A program made the position numbers and the translations under genes. The notes beneath the pieces are model-generated. The model was not told the origin of the DNA. It did not search any database and worked only from the letters and a program-made list of their open reading frames with translations. 64,000 nucleotides of DNA from Providencia stuartii (lineage in GTDB: Bacteria; Pseudomonadota; Gammaproteobacteria; Enterobacterales; Enterobacteriaceae), in NCBI RefSeq assembly GCF_029277985.1, contig NZ_CP119546.1, positions 3,658,001-3,722,000 on the forward strand, given 5' to 3'. Of this stretch, positions 25,585 to 35,894 are shown piece by piece. How positions within the stretch are numbered: position 1 is the first letter of the stretch; the number at the start of each line of letters is the position of its first letter.

Positions 25585-26421
25585 ATGTCTCGTTTAGCTT
25601 CCCGTTTTGGCAATGCTTGCTCTATTCGTCGTGACCGCCCGCTAACCATTGAAGAATTATTCCGCACAGTACCTAGCGTATTTTCAGAAGAAAAACACGA
25701 ATCCAGAAGTGAACGATATACCTATATCCCAACTATTACCTTATTGGATAGTCTTCAAAAAGAAGGCTTCTATCCGTTCTTTGCTTGCCAGACTCGTGTA
25801 CGTGATGCTAGTCGCCGAGAGCACACCAAGCATATGTTAAGACTTCGACGCCATGATCAAATTACAGGAAATCAAGTGCCTGAAATCATCTTACTCAATA
25901 GCCATGATGGCTCAAGTAGCTATCAAATGTTACCCGGCTTCTTTAGAGCCATTTGCTGTAATGGCCTCGTTTGCGGTGACACGTTTGGTGAAGTGAGAGT
26001 ACCGCACAAGGGCGATGTGGTGAATAAAGTCATTGAAGGGGCTTATGAAGTGTTAGATACGTTTGATGCTATCGCTGAAAAACGTGAGCAAATGCAGTCC
26101 TTACTATTACCGCCACCAGCACAACAGATCTTCGCCCAAGCCGCTCTCATGTATCGTTATGGCGAAGAACATCAACCGATCACTGAAGCCCAAGTGTTAC
26201 AACCTCGCCGCTTTGAAGATAAAAAAGACGATCTTTGGACAGTGTACCAACGTTTGCAGGAAAATTTAATCAAGGGAGGATTATCAGGCAGGAATGCCAA
26301 AGGTAAACGCGCTCGCACGCGTTCAGTGAATGGAATTGATGGGGATATTAAGCTCAATAAAGCGTTGTGGGTACTGACAGAACAAATGCATGCTCATTTT
26401 GCTGGACGCGAACAATTATAG
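25585..26421 (+). CDS. DUF932 (YfjQ-like) protein
   Basis: This 278-aa protein belongs to the DUF932 family, called YfjQ, YafZ or YkfI in E. coli islands. Typical blocks are the N-terminal RFGNACSIRRDRPLTIEEL, FYPFFACQTRVRDASRREHT (about 63-82) and GFFRAICCNGLVCGDTFGEV (about 115-134), and a basic C-terminus (GRNAKGKRARTRSVNGID). Its function is unknown; the family is common on plasmids and P4-like elements. ATG 25585 follows GAGGAGAACC, a strong ribosome site. Gene order GTPase, ArdB, ArdB, DUF932 resembles the CP4-57 block, with ArdB duplicated and moved. Confidence 0.88.
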   Translation: MSRLASRFGNACSIRRDRPLTIEELFRTVPSVFSEEKHESRSERYTYIPTITLLDSLQKEGFYPFFACQTRVRDASRREHTKHMLRLRRHDQITGNQVPEIILLNSHDGSSSYQMLPGFFRAICCNGLVCGDTFGEVRVPHKGDVVNKVIEGAYEVLDTFDAIAEKREQMQSLLLPPPAQQIFAQAALMYRYGEEHQPITEAQVLQPRRFEDKKDDLWTVYQRLQENLIKGGLSGRNAKGKRARTRSVNGIDGDIKLNKALWVLTEQMHAHFAGREQL

Positions 26422-26462
26422 CCACAGTATACGTTAAATAATTGGATCTTACGGTGAACGCG

Positions 26463-26651
26463 ATGAAATTATCAGAACGGCAACTAAAAACCTTGAGTAA
26501 TGTGAAACTCAATTATGGCTCACTCAGCAACAAAAGGACGCTCAACTCGCTGGAGAAAAAAGGCTTAATCCACTGGCATACATTAAACCATTGGCTCTTA
26601 ACGGAGTTCGGTTTTCATATCTATAACATGAGTAAACGGCGTTGCTTATAA
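26463..26651 (+). CDS. Small winged-helix-like protein (62 aa)
   Basis: This 62-residue basic protein reads MKLSERQLKTLSNVKLNYGS, then TLNSLEKKGLIHWHT and ends with LLTEFGFHIYNMSKRR. The pattern of a recognition helix (TLNSLEKKGLI) followed by a beta wing (HWHTLNHWLLTEFG) is typical of MarR-like winged helices reduced to the core. It is probably a small DNA-binding regulator co-transcribed with the DUF932 gene, 41 bases upstream. The start at 26463 lacks a strong ribosome site. A TTG at 26442 is open too. A perfect palindrome lies just behind its stop. Confidence 0.6.
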   Translation: MKLSERQLKTLSNVKLNYGSLSNKRTLNSLEKKGLIHWHTLNHWLLTEFGFHIYNMSKRRCL

Positions 26652-26654
26652 AGC

Positions 26655-26666
26655 GTTAGCGCTAAC
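26655..26666. promoter_or_regulatory. 12-bp perfect palindrome GTTAGCGCTAAC
   Basis: The palindrome starts 4 bases after the stop codon of the small winged-helix-like gene and has no T run, so it is more like an operator than a terminator. Confidence 0.4.
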
Positions 26667-26818
26667 ATAAAGACTTATCCCGTATTTTGGTACTTGATAA
26701 TATCGAGCATACCAACCTATTCAAGAAAGGAGAGCATTCTTTAAACATCATTTTATTCCCTTCTATTTTGACTCACTCTCTCATCAACTCTTTTTCTTAT
26801 TTAAGCACCGAAACAACA
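26667..26818. other. Spacer between palindrome and GATC repeat region
   Basis: No gene or clear signal is seen here. It forms part of a gap of about 400 bases between the small protein gene and the outer-membrane protein gene. Confidence 0.4.
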
Positions 26819-26914
26819 GTTGATCGATTACGCCGATCGATAACCGTTTATTGATAGTTATGATCGACATTACCGATCGTATTTTAATTATTGATAGGTA
26901 AAACAGATCGATTA
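26819..26914. repeat. Imperfect 40-42-bp tandem repeat with five GATC sites
   Basis: Two units (26833-26872 and 26873-26914) share the order CCGATCG, TTATTGATAG, GATCGA and ATTA. Part of an earlier unit (TTGATCGATTA) precedes them. GATC sites fall at 26822, 26835, 26862, 26875 and 26906. Such clustering ahead of an outer-membrane protein gene suggests a multi-site operator, possibly sensitive to Dam methylation. Confidence 0.6.
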
Positions 26915-27048
26915 AGTTAAACTGTCTCACGCTAAATTATCTTTATGTCAGTGATATTAAGGTGATTGAGTCAAATCTTTCATGCCTTCCACTGACATAA
27001 CGCGATTCAACCATACTTAATGTGATATTGATTAAAAGGAAATCAATC

Positions 27049-27783
27049 ATGAAAAAAGCGTTTATTGTTCCCGCCCTAATGGGGTGCATTTCATTACCAG
27101 CATTCGCTAACACGGATGACAGTAAAACGGGGCTTTATGTCACAGGTAAAATGGGCGCATCCATTGTGCAAATGTCTGGCCAGCAGTTTGTCTACAGCGG
27201 CTATGCTGATGCCGGTGATAATGGTACAAAAAATGGAGATAGCCATCGTACTGGCATATTTGGCGGTGGACTTGCGTTAGGTTATGACTTTTCCAATCAG
27301 TTTGATATCCCTGTTCGCGCTGAATTGGAATTTATGGCGCGTGATAAAGCGAATTCAACCTACAACATCCGCGACCGTGTGCGTAATGGCGTACATCAAA
27401 CTCGTGATATTAAAAACCAAATCAAACTCAATACGTTAATGGTCAATGGGTACTACGACATTAAAAATAGCTCAAATTTCACGCCGTATATCTCTGTCGG
27501 GCTAGGCTATGCGGCCGTGGATTTTAAAACCACCCGTGCTGATGCTTATACCCCAGGACTCTCTCTGCATGATACTCACACGCATACCGCCAATAACTTT
27601 GCCTGGAGTGTCGGTGCGGGGGTGAACTATGCCATCAATGACGATTGGGATATGGGGCTGAGTTATCGCTATTTAGATGCCGGAAAAGCCGACATCACGA
27701 CAGCGGTAGGTGATGGGGAAAATACGTCAAAAATCAAAGTGAAGGCCAACGATATCATGCTTGGTTTGACTTACCGTTTTTAA
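27049..27783 (+). CDS. Outer-membrane beta-barrel protein (Opa/Ail/OmpW-like)
   Basis: This is a 244-aa exported protein. The first 20 residues form a signal peptide (MKKAFIVPALMGCISLPAFA), cleaved before Asn21. Alternating hydrophobic strands follow (GLYVTGKMGASIV, GGGLALGYDF, NTLMVNGYYDI, TPYISVGLGYAAVDF, WSVGAGVNYAI, MGLSYRYLDAGK), ending in IMLGLTYRF with the terminal Phe needed for barrel assembly. This suits an eight-stranded barrel of the opacity/Ail type, which in relatives acts in adhesion or serum resistance. ATG 27049 follows AAAAGGAAATC. It lies at the right end of the island, behind the GATC repeat region, and is probably surface cargo. Confidence 0.87.
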   Translation: MKKAFIVPALMGCISLPAFANTDDSKTGLYVTGKMGASIVQMSGQQFVYSGYADAGDNGTKNGDSHRTGIFGGGLALGYDFSNQFDIPVRAELEFMARDKANSTYNIRDRVRNGVHQTRDIKNQIKLNTLMVNGYYDIKNSSNFTPYISVGLGYAAVDFKTTRADAYTPGLSLHDTHTHTANNFAWSVGAGVNYAINDDWDMGLSYRYLDAGKADITTAVGDGENTSKIKVKANDIMLGLTYRF

Positions 27784-27925
27784 TCTCTGTCATTCAGCCT
27801 TAAAGATTACCCTCAACTTACCTAGCCAACATGCCTTTTTGATGTTGGCTATTTTATTGATTAAACAAAAAAACAACCGCGGTTAAATTTTAACCACAAA
27901 AAAATTGTAATAAAAAGAGGTAAAA

Positions 27926-28051
27926 ATGAATTCAATTAATCATATTCGTTTAGGTGTTGAACGAATTTTTTTCATCATTAGCTTAGTGCTAGTATTCGGT
28001 TTTACAGTCATCATCGCCAATCACTATAAGGTCCACATTGGGGATATTTGA
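27926..28051 (+). CDS. 41-aa single-pass membrane peptide
   Basis: ATG 27926 with AAAAAGAGG upstream opens 41 codons ending in TGA at 28049-28051. The product has a basic/polar head (NSINHIRLGVER) and one clear transmembrane helix (IFFIISLVLVFGFTVIIANH), then a short polar tail. No family is recognised. It is the last gene before the right attachment repeat. Small membrane peptides of this kind can be toxins or modulators of membrane proteins. It is supported only by the ribosome site and the clean helix. Confidence 0.5.
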   Translation: MNSINHIRLGVERIFFIISLVLVFGFTVIIANHYKVHIGDI

Positions 28052-28241
28052 ATGTGTGAAGTATTGATGTAACTATTGTAATAGGTGAGTATTATTTTAT
28101 TCACCTCTCCTTTAATCACTACATTTAGCTCAATCATTAAATCGAAAATTTACTTATTTGAATAAGATTAAGCTAGAAGTCTAAATCTGTAGTTATCTGA
28201 CCCAAAACCTTACCTGACCCATTACCTGACCCAAAATCAGC
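28052..28241. other. Right-end spacer of the island
   Basis: This AT-rich segment lies between the membrane peptide gene and the attachment repeat. It includes the second copy of the 21-bp candidate arm site. No coding frame is supported. Confidence 0.4.
28211..28231. repeat. Candidate integrase arm site, right
   Basis: The 21-mer is identical to 3948-3968 and sits immediately inside the right attachment repeat. Both contain two TACCTGACC units. Confidence 0.5.
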
Positions 28242-28337
28242 TAAAAACAAAAAGGAGTTAGATGATTAACATCTAACTCCTTGATAAATTTGGTGGCCCC
28301 TGCTGGACTTGAACCAGCGACCAATCGATTATGAGTC
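28242..28337. repeat. Right attachment repeat (attR), overlapping the tRNA-Ile2 gene
   Basis: The segment covers the tRNA terminator hairpin (28250-28282) and the tRNA from its 3' end to the anticodon loop. It matches 3726-3821 at 91 of 96 positions. The repeat ends inside the anticodon loop, which is a common crossover place for tyrosine integrases. Confidence 0.85.
28253..28282 (-). terminator. Terminator of the tRNA-Ile2 gene
   Basis: On the minus strand the tRNA is followed by a stem of about 12 base pairs (AAGGAGTTAGAT with ATCTAACTCCTT) and then a T-rich tract. The left repeat copy retains the stem through compensatory changes. Confidence 0.65.
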
Positions 28338-28367
28338 GACTGCTCTAACCAACTGAGCTAAGGGGCC
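28291..28367 (-). tRNA. ileX: tRNA-Ile2 (CAU anticodon, lysidine type)
   Basis: The minus strand gives a 77-base tRNA with encoded CCA. The acceptor stem is GGCCCCT with AGGGGCC, the D-arm is AGCTCAGTTGGTTAGAGCA, and the anticodon loop CTCATAA has CAT at the centre. The T-arm is CGCTGGTTCAAGTCCAGC. It matches E. coli ileX at nearly all positions, so the C34 should be converted to lysidine and read AUA. It is complete despite the island inserted at its 3' end, because the element restores the end. The gene is the integration target of the island. Confidence 0.95.
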
Positions 28368-28611
28368 GAAGTGGGAGCGATTATACGTGCTGTTTTCTCT
28401 CAGGTCTAGTCTTTAAAAACTGTATGGTGATTTTCTGTCCATCTCCATTAACCGCCTTATTGTTCAGCAACATATCATTATCAAAAACTATCATTCTCAA
28501 TTAAATCATAGCATTTAGAGGCTGCTCCCAATTCTTTGAAATTGACCATATGAACATATAGATAAGGATCAAAACGACTATCTAATAGCTAGCCAAACAC
28601 CAAAGTTAATA

Positions 28612-29208
28612 CTAACGCGGTCTCTCCATCTGCCACTGCAAATGTCGTTTGATTGATGGCCATTCAGACATAATAATACTGTAAACGCAGGTATCACGTA
28701 GCTCCCCTGTTCGGGTATAAACATGGCTTCTTAAAATCCCATCCAGTTTTGCGCCAAGCCTTTCAATTGCTCTTCGGCTTTGTTGATTCAAAAAATGCGT
28801 TCTGAATTCAACAGCGACACAAGATAAGCTATCAAACGCATGTTGCAGCAATAAAAACTTCGCTTCTGTATTAATAGCCGTTCGTTGCACTTCTTTGCTA
28901 TACCATGTCGCTCCAATTTCCACACGACGAGTCTCTTGATCAATTTTATTGTAAGAAGTCATCCCAACTGGCTGATTAGAACTTTTATCGATGACGGTAA
29001 AAGGCAGCATCTCTTTTTGCTGATAGAGCTTTAAACGACGATCCACATCTTTAGTGACATTTTCTGGTTCGGGTACTGAGGTATACCACAGCTTATGCAG
29101 ATTATCCCGCTGGATAATTTCCCTAAACTGCTGGTCATATTGATGGGTTAGCAACTCAAGTCTCACGTACTTGCCTTCAAGTTCAATAGCTTGGTGAAGT
29201 TCTTTCAT
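28612..29208 (-). CDS. GNAT-family acetyltransferase (RimJ/RimL-like)
   Basis: This 198-aa N-acetyltransferase has the pattern of the RimJ/RimL subgroup: ELEGKYVRLELLTHQYDQQF at the N-terminus, PFTVIDKSSNQPVGMTSYNK (about 75-95), RRVEIGATWYSKEVQRTAIN (acetyl-CoA-binding region, about 98-118), then CVAVEFRTHFLNQQSRRAIE and LRSHVYTRTGELRDT. Related proteins acetylate small molecules or protein N-termini; the substrate is unknown. It is a single gene on the minus strand, outside the island. The ribosome site AAGAGGATTAATT lies ahead of the ATG at 29208. Confidence 0.85.
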   Translation of the reverse strand: MKELHQAIELEGKYVRLELLTHQYDQQFREIIQRDNLHKLWYTSVPEPENVTKDVDRRLKLYQQKEMLPFTVIDKSSNQPVGMTSYNKIDQETRRVEIGATWYSKEVQRTAINTEAKFLLLQHAFDSLSCVAVEFRTHFLNQQSRRAIERLGAKLDGILRSHVYTRTGELRDTCVYSIIMSEWPSIKRHLQWQMERPR

Positions 29209-29300
29209 AATTAATCCTCTTTATCAGTACGTGGCGGAAAAACTAACGACTTATTGGCTAACGACCTTGATAACAAAATTGTTTTACACCTTAAGTATGA

Positions 29301-31484
<2,184 letters not shown>

Positions 31485-31515
31485 CAAGCGTTATTTGTCA
31501 TCATGAATAGACAAT

Positions 31516-31542
31516 AAAAACCCGCTATTAAAGCGGGTTTTT
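31516..31542. terminator. Bidirectional terminator between fadH and sstT
   Basis: AAAAACCCGCT and AGCGGGTTTTT form a stem around ATTAA, with T runs on both strands. It serves two converging genes. Confidence 0.9.
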
Positions 31543-31558
31543 ATGATTAAATAATGTA

Positions 31559-32812
31559 TTAGTCTTCTTGTGATAATTGCGCTATTGGATCAGCCAGCCT
31601 TTCATCTTCAGCTAGGCAAACCGCAGCGGTAAACAAGACATCCGTTGAAGAGTTCAGCGCTGTTTCAGCCGAGTCTTGCAGCACACCAATCATGACACCA
31701 ACCGCAACCACTTGCATCGCAATTTCGTTTGAAATGCCAAACATGTTACAAGCCAATGGAATAAGTAATAAAGAACCGCCAGCCACACCTGAAGCGCCAC
31801 ACGCACAGACTGCCGCTACTACGCTCAACAACAGAGCCGTTGGAATATCAACAGGGATGCCTAAGGTATGCACAGCAGCGAGTGTCAGTACAGTGATTGT
31901 CACTGCTGCACCGCCCATGTTAATCGTCGCTCCTAGCGGAATAGAAACTGAATAAGTGTCTTCATGTAAATTCATACGACGACACATCCCCATATTCACA
32001 GGAATATTCGCCGCTGAACTGCGGGTAAAGAAGGCGGTAACACCGCTTTCACGTAGGCATGCAAACACTAATGGATATGGATTGCGTTTAATTTTCCAAT
32101 AAACTATTAATGGGTTAACAATTAATGCAACGATTAACATACAGCCAATCAATACCGCGAGGACATGGAAGTAACCTTTTAACGTTGCAAACCCAGTGGT
32201 TGCAATCGTTGAAGATACTAAGCCAAAAATCCCCAATGGCGCTAAGCGAATGACCACTCTCACTAACTGAGTCACGCTTTCTGAGAAATCTTGGATCATA
32301 CTTTTCGTCGTGTCATTTGCATGACGTAAAGCAATACCAAGACCAATTGCCCAAGCAAGAATGCCGATATAATTACCTTTAATCAGTGCATCAACGGGGT
32401 TGGCAAATATATTGATTAATAACCCTTTAAGTACTTCCCCTATATTCCCCGGTGGCGTCAGTTGTGTATCACCTATCACCAATACCAACTTCGATGGGAA
32501 CATAAATGAGCCAACCACTGCCACTAATGCCGCAAAGAAGGTACCTAGAATATACAATACTAAAATGGGTCGAATATTAGTTTTTTGCCCCTTACGGTGG
32601 TTAGCGATCGATGCCATGACCAATACCCAAACCAATATCGGTGCAACTGCTTTTAACGCACTAACGAATAAATCACCTAATAACCCAACATTTTTAGCGG
32701 CTGAAGGCCATAACCACGCCAATAAAATACCCGCAATCAAACCAACGAGTATTTGCTTAACTAAGCTGCCCTTAGTGATAACTTGCCATAACCCTGTTTT
32801 GTTCGTTTCCAT
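31559..32812 (-). CDS. sstT: Serine/threonine:Na+ symporter SstT
   Basis: This 417-aa dicarboxylate/amino acid:cation symporter of the inner membrane imports Ser and Thr with Na+. The sequence is hydrophobic with about eight helices and two re-entrant loops; the serine-rich loop [14 protein letters not shown] (about 260-275) and the [19 protein letters not shown] block are the transport signatures. It matches E. coli SstT closely and in the same place (neighbour of alx). The start at 32812 has AGGTCTTCT upstream. Confidence 0.95.
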   Translation of the reverse strand: METNKTGLWQVITKGSLVKQILVGLIAGILLAWLWPSAAKNVGLLGDLFVSALKAVAPILVWVLVMASIANHRKGQKTNIRPILVLYILGTFFAALVAVVGSFMFPSKLVLVIGDTQLTPPGNIGEVLKGLLINIFANPVDALIKGNYIGILAWAIGLGIALRHANDTTKSMIQDFSESVTQLVRVVIRLAPLGIFGLVSSTIATTGFATLKGYFHVLAVLIGCMLIVALIVNPLIVYWKIKRNPYPLVFACLRESGVTAFFTRSSAANIPVNMGMCRRMNLHEDTYSVSIPLGATINMGGAAVTITVLTLAAVHTLGIPVDIPTALLLSVVAAVCACGASGVAGGSLLLIPLACNMFGISNEIAMQVVAVGVMIGVLQDSAETALNSSTDVLFTAAVCLAEDERLADPIAQLSQED

Positions 32813-33029
32813 AGAAGACCTATATTTTATTAATCATTATTAGGAATAAAATGTGTTTGCCTTGCCAGTATAAGGAATAAATACCTTATTAAAAGGCGAT
32901 TATTTTAAATATAGACAATAATTTATTTTATTTAACAATATATTTACATATCTGTGATCCTAATTGTATTTTGTTTCTTATAGTAGGATCTCAACATTGA
33001 AAATGTATGATATTTTTCAGTCTCTTAAA
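32813..33029. other. AT-rich gap between alx terminator and sstT
   Basis: It holds the sstT promoter on the minus strand. No ORF or other signal is supported. Confidence 0.4.
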
Positions 33030-33035
33030 TAAAAA

Positions 33036-33064
33036 AGCACTCGATTTTTTAAGTCGAGTGCTTG
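33036..33064 (-). terminator. Terminator of alx
   Basis: AAGCACTCGA and TCGAGTGCTT form a 10-bp stem. On the minus strand it is followed by a T run (TTTTTT). Confidence 0.85.
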
Positions 33065-33085
33065 AATCTAACTAGGAGTGAAATG

Positions 33086-34045
33086 TTAGTTTTTCGCTTC
33101 GTTTCTCTTATTTACGATCGCATTAATCACTAGTGTGATAATTAAAATAGCCGCGACTGTACCTAACGAAATTGCTGTTGGAATGTGATAAATATCCATT
33201 AGCAACATTTTTATGCCGATAAAGGTTAAAATGACAGCTAAGCCATACTTCAACATACTGAATTTCTCAGCTACCCCTGCCAATAAAAAGTACATCGCAC
33301 GTAAGCCTAAAATCGCAAATAGGTTAGAGGTCAATACAATAAATGGGTCTGTTGTCACCGCAAAAATTGCAGGAATGCTATCAACAGCAAAGATGACGTC
33401 ACTGATTTCCACGAGGATCAGCACTAAAATCAGTGGGGTCGCAAAAAGTAAGCCATTGCGTTTAATGAAAAATTTCTCGCCGTGCAATTCATCCGTCATA
33501 CGTAAATGAGAGCGCACCCATTTCACTAATGGCTTATCCGTAATCGGAGAATCATCCTCTTTAGCGAAAGCCATTTTAATCCCTGTAAACAACAAAAACA
33601 GGCCAAAAATATATAGAATCCAGCTAAATTGAGAAACTAACCAACTCCCTGCGAAAATCATTATGGTACGTAAAACAATCGCACCCAGTACGCCGTAGAC
33701 CAACACTCTTCGTTGCAAATTAGCAGGGATCGCAAAATAGCTAAATAACATCAGCCATACAAAAACATTATCAACGGCCAACGCTTTTTCTAACAGATAC
33801 CCCGTTAAGAAAGCCATGGTCTGGCTATTGGCGAATTCAGGGCTAACCGTATCATTTAAATACCACCAAAAGCCGCCAGCAAAAATTAACGATAGAGTGA
33901 CCCAAACCGTACTCCAAGCAGCGGCTTGTTTCATCGACATCGCTTGGCCTTTATGTTTACCCTGCCAAAACAGGTCAACAAGTAACATAATGAGTATGAT
34001 AACGGCGAAACTACCCCATAAAACAGGGTTACCAACAGAGTGCAT
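33086..34045 (-). CDS. alx: TerC-family membrane protein Alx (manganese export)
   Basis: This is a 319-aa polytopic inner-membrane protein of the TerC family. Visible features are many hydrophobic helices, the conserved [14 protein letters not shown] (about 89-102) and [20 protein letters not shown] (about 211-230) segments with Asp residues inside helices, and a cytosolic loop ending in [17 protein letters not shown]. coli Alx (YgjT) takes part in manganese export and is induced at high pH and Mn by its leader RNA. The same riboswitch-type leader is present here. Start at 34045 follows AAGGAAATA. Confidence 0.93.
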   Translation of the reverse strand: MHSVGNPVLWGSFAVIILIMLLVDLFWQGKHKGQAMSMKQAAAWSTVWVTLSLIFAGGFWWYLNDTVSPEFANSQTMAFLTGYLLEKALAVDNVFVWLMLFSYFAIPANLQRRVLVYGVLGAIVLRTIMIFAGSWLVSQFSWILYIFGLFLLFTGIKMAFAKEDDSPITDKPLVKWVRSHLRMTDELHGEKFFIKRNGLLFATPLILVLILVEISDVIFAVDSIPAIFAVTTDPFIVLTSNLFAILGLRAMYFLLAGVAEKFSMLKYGLAVILTFIGIKMLLMDIYHIPTAISLGTVAAILIITLVINAIVNKRNEAKN

Positions 34046-34062
34046 ATTATTTCCTTAATAAC

Positions 34063-34097
34063 AAAAAACGGCTGACATCTTCAGAAGACATCAGCCG
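34063..34097 (-). terminator. Leader terminator of the alx riboswitch
   Basis: CGGCTGA and TCAGCCG with an inner stem form a hairpin followed on the minus strand by six T, just ahead of the alx ribosome site. The placement is that of a riboswitch expression platform. Confidence 0.8.
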
Positions 34098-34119
34098 CTT
34101 AAATGCTTTAACCTAGAGT

Positions 34120-34282
34120 TATTATCTTTTGGTTGTCAACAATGAGCATACCTCGCCTTCTGGCAAGGTCTCACTTACAACACAATAACCCAAGATTGGA
34201 AATCGTGGTGCTCGGTTACCGGGTGCTTTTTATGCACCGTAATGACGATAAACCGACAAGAAGAAGTTACTCCCCTTTGCAA
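34120..34282 (-). ncRNA. yybP-ykoY-type manganese riboswitch (alx leader)
   Basis: The minus-strand leader contains the yybP-ykoY hallmarks: AAAGGGGAGTAAC at the 5' side (34267-34279), a variable middle stem with GGTGCATAAAAAGCACC, and the 3' conserved loop AGTGAGACCTTGCC followed by GGCGAGGT (about 34150-34178). In E. coli the alx leader (PRE element) has the same form and responds to Mn2+ and pH. Here the terminator hairpin lies about 50 bases downstream, so manganese would favour read-through. Boundaries are approximate. Confidence 0.88.
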
Positions 34283-34300
34283 TGATGCATAAGATAGGGT

Positions 34301-34663
34301 AATTAGTCCTAAAAAGCAATAATTAGCAAAGCCTATTTAACGAATAATTTTTCAAATTCCCTTGCACTAGCAAAGCGCTTTTTTTACCATTTTCATCAAA
34401 AAATACACTAATAGACGCTATTTTTACGTTATCTATCCCTTATAGTGATAGTCACCAAGAAGGGCCACTAACTCAAAAACTTAAATGAATTCTAAAAATA
34501 GAACGAGAATTTGCTGTTTAGTTATTTTTTGTTTTGTTAAAGTGGGCATGCTTTAAACTAACAGCCTGAGGAAATATGACTTTTCTTTTAGGTATTCGCA
34601 TAATCCATGTCTTCCCTACCCAACAATAAGATTGTTGCTGTTATTGCCGTTTAGGAAACATTA
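34301..34663. other. Gap between alx leader and yqjA with both promoters
   Basis: It holds the alx promoter (minus strand, near 34300) and the yqjA promoter on the plus strand. No gene is supported. The segment is AT-rich with no clear hairpin. Confidence 0.4.
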
Positions 34664-35332
34664 ATGGAATTAGTTAAAGAACTATTTTTTGCCCTTTGGC
34701 ATCAAGACTACGTAACCCTATCCAACCCAGCGTTGGTCTGGGCTATTTATTTTATGTTATTCGCGATTCTTTTTCTTGAGAATGGGGTGCTTCCTGCCGC
34801 ATTCCTACCAGGTGACAGTTTATTGATCCTCGTTGGTGTTCTCATAGCAAAAGGAACACTAAGCTACCCGTTAACGATTGTCATTTTGACAGCAGGAGCT
34901 AGCCTTGGCTGTTGGGTTGGTTATATTCAAGGTCGATGGCTTGGCAACACCAAACTCGTTAAGGGTTGGCTAGCACATCTCCCTGAGCATTATCACCAAC
35001 GTGCATATGGTTTATTCCATCGTCACGGTCTGGCTGCATTATTAATTGGCCGCTTTCTTGCTTTTGTTAGAACACTGCTACCAACAATTGCTGGGCTCGC
35101 GGGACTGCAAAATGGTCGCTTTCAAGTCTTTAACTGGTTAAGTGGCCTACTTTGGGTATTAATCCTGACAGCCATCGGTTTTGGTTTCGGGAAGAGCCCA
35201 ATATTTCTTCAGTATGAACATCATATTATGAACGTGTTGATGCTAATCCCTGTAGGCCTCCTTATCATTGGCCTGATTGGCAGCATTGCAGTGGTGATTA
35301 AGAAAAAGCTTTCCACAAAAAAAGCGAACTAA
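34664..35332 (+). CDS. yqjA: DedA-family membrane protein YqjA
   Basis: This 222-aa inner-membrane protein of the DedA/DUF1538-type flippase family matches E. coli YqjA. It has the DedA box [19 protein letters not shown] (about residues 40-59) and the FxRxxR region [20 protein letters not shown] (about 128-147), with several hydrophobic helices. YqjA/YghB support lipid and proton balance and tolerance to alkaline pH. The next genes are the yqjD cluster, as in E. coli, though here a terminator separates them. TTAGGAAAC ahead of ATG 34664 is a good ribosome site. Confidence 0.92.
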   Translation: MELVKELFFALWHQDYVTLSNPALVWAIYFMLFAILFLENGVLPAAFLPGDSLLILVGVLIAKGTLSYPLTIVILTAGASLGCWVGYIQGRWLGNTKLVKGWLAHLPEHYHQRAYGLFHRHGLAALLIGRFLAFVRTLLPTIAGLAGLQNGRFQVFNWLSGLLWVLILTAIGFGFGKSPIFLQYEHHIMNVLMLIPVGLLIIGLIGSIAVVIKKKLSTKKAN

Positions 35333-35335
35333 CCG

Positions 35336-35368
35336 ATGAGAGGCTCTATAAGCCTCTCATGTTTCTCT
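35336..35368 (+). terminator. Terminator of yqjA
   Basis: ATGAGAGGCT and AGCCTCTCAT form a perfect 10-bp stem around CTATA, starting 3 bases after the stop, with a short T-rich stretch behind. Confidence 0.75.
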
Positions 35369-35583
35369 TACCTTCCCGATAACTCACTATTGAATAATCT
35401 ATTTTTGATGAATTCTGCTTTTTATTTTACATAACTTTTACATTATTTTTTCTTATTTAAAATCGCACACTCTTTTACATTAATTTAATCAATAATTAGC
35501 CTATTAGTCATTGCACTTACTGTAAAAATAGCTATTGTTAATAACTACAATTTATATTTTTTCTATTGATAGGAGGTTCCATT
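35369..35583. other. Promoter region of the yqjD-like operon
   Basis: The gap is AT-rich and ends in a strong AGGAGG ribosome site. It must hold the promoter of the yqjD-yqjE-yqjK-like operon. No specific box is claimed. Confidence 0.4.
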
Positions 35584-35889
35584 ATGTCATCGAACAATTC
35601 ATCAGAAGATCTACGCGCAGAACTAAAATCACTGGCTGACTCTCTCGAAGCGATGCTTAACGATACTGGAAACAAATCGAAAGAAGAAATAGACAGCCTA
35701 AAACAAAAAGCTCAGGACGCTCTATATACTTCACGCGCTAAACTAAACCAAGCAAGTGAAAAAATTACAGAGCAGACCAAAGAAATTGCAGGCCGAGCAG
35801 ATAACTATGTCCGTGAAAATCCATGGACGGGTATTGGCATTGGTGCTGCCGTTGGTGTCGTTCTAGGCGTACTGCTCGCTAAGCGTTAA
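35584..35889 (+). CDS. yqjD: YqjD/ElaB-family ribosome-associated membrane protein
   Basis: This 101-aa protein of the DUF883 family is a soluble, helical, charged N-terminus (about residues 1-75, with EELKSLADSLEAMLND-like heptads) followed by ENPWTGIGIGAAVGVVLGVLLAKR, a C-terminal membrane anchor. E. coli YqjD binds ribosomes and is membrane-anchored in stationary phase. I chose ATG 35584 after AGGAGGTTCC. The frame extends to 35566 without a ribosome site. It begins a three-gene cluster with yqjE and yqjK-like genes. Confidence 0.9.
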   Translation: MSSNNSSEDLRAELKSLADSLEAMLNDTGNKSKEEIDSLKQKAQDALYTSRAKLNQASEKITEQTKEIAGRADNYVRENPWTGIGIGAAVGVVLGVLLAKR

Positions 35890-35894
35890 TTTGT

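Larger units (their letters stand above)
3726..28337. mobile_element. Integrated P4/CP4-57-like genomic island in tRNA-Ile2
   Basis: The island is defined by a 96-bp direct repeat (3726-3821 and 28242-28337, 91 of 96 identical by my alignment) that covers the 3' part of a tRNA-Ile2 gene. A tyrosine integrase gene starts 190 bp inside the left copy. Inside are genes typical of CP4-type islands (AlpA-like, YfjI, YfjJ/Gp2-like, YfjP-like GTPase, ArdB-like, DUF932) and a type I restriction-modification locus. No capsid, portal or terminase genes are visible, so it would be a satellite-like or mobilisable island rather than a complete phage. Length is about 24.5 kb. The right half is richer in restriction/antirestriction genes, and the left half carries replication and integration functions. 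Confidence 0.85.

Noticed and set aside
26819..26914. OxyR binding site in the GATC repeats
   Set aside because: The ATAG-N7-CTAT spacing of OxyR sites is not present. Only the GATC clustering is supported.
3726..28337. Complete prophage
   Set aside because: No capsid, tail, portal, terminase or lysis gene was found. The YqjE holin-like gene lies outside the island and is a backbone gene.
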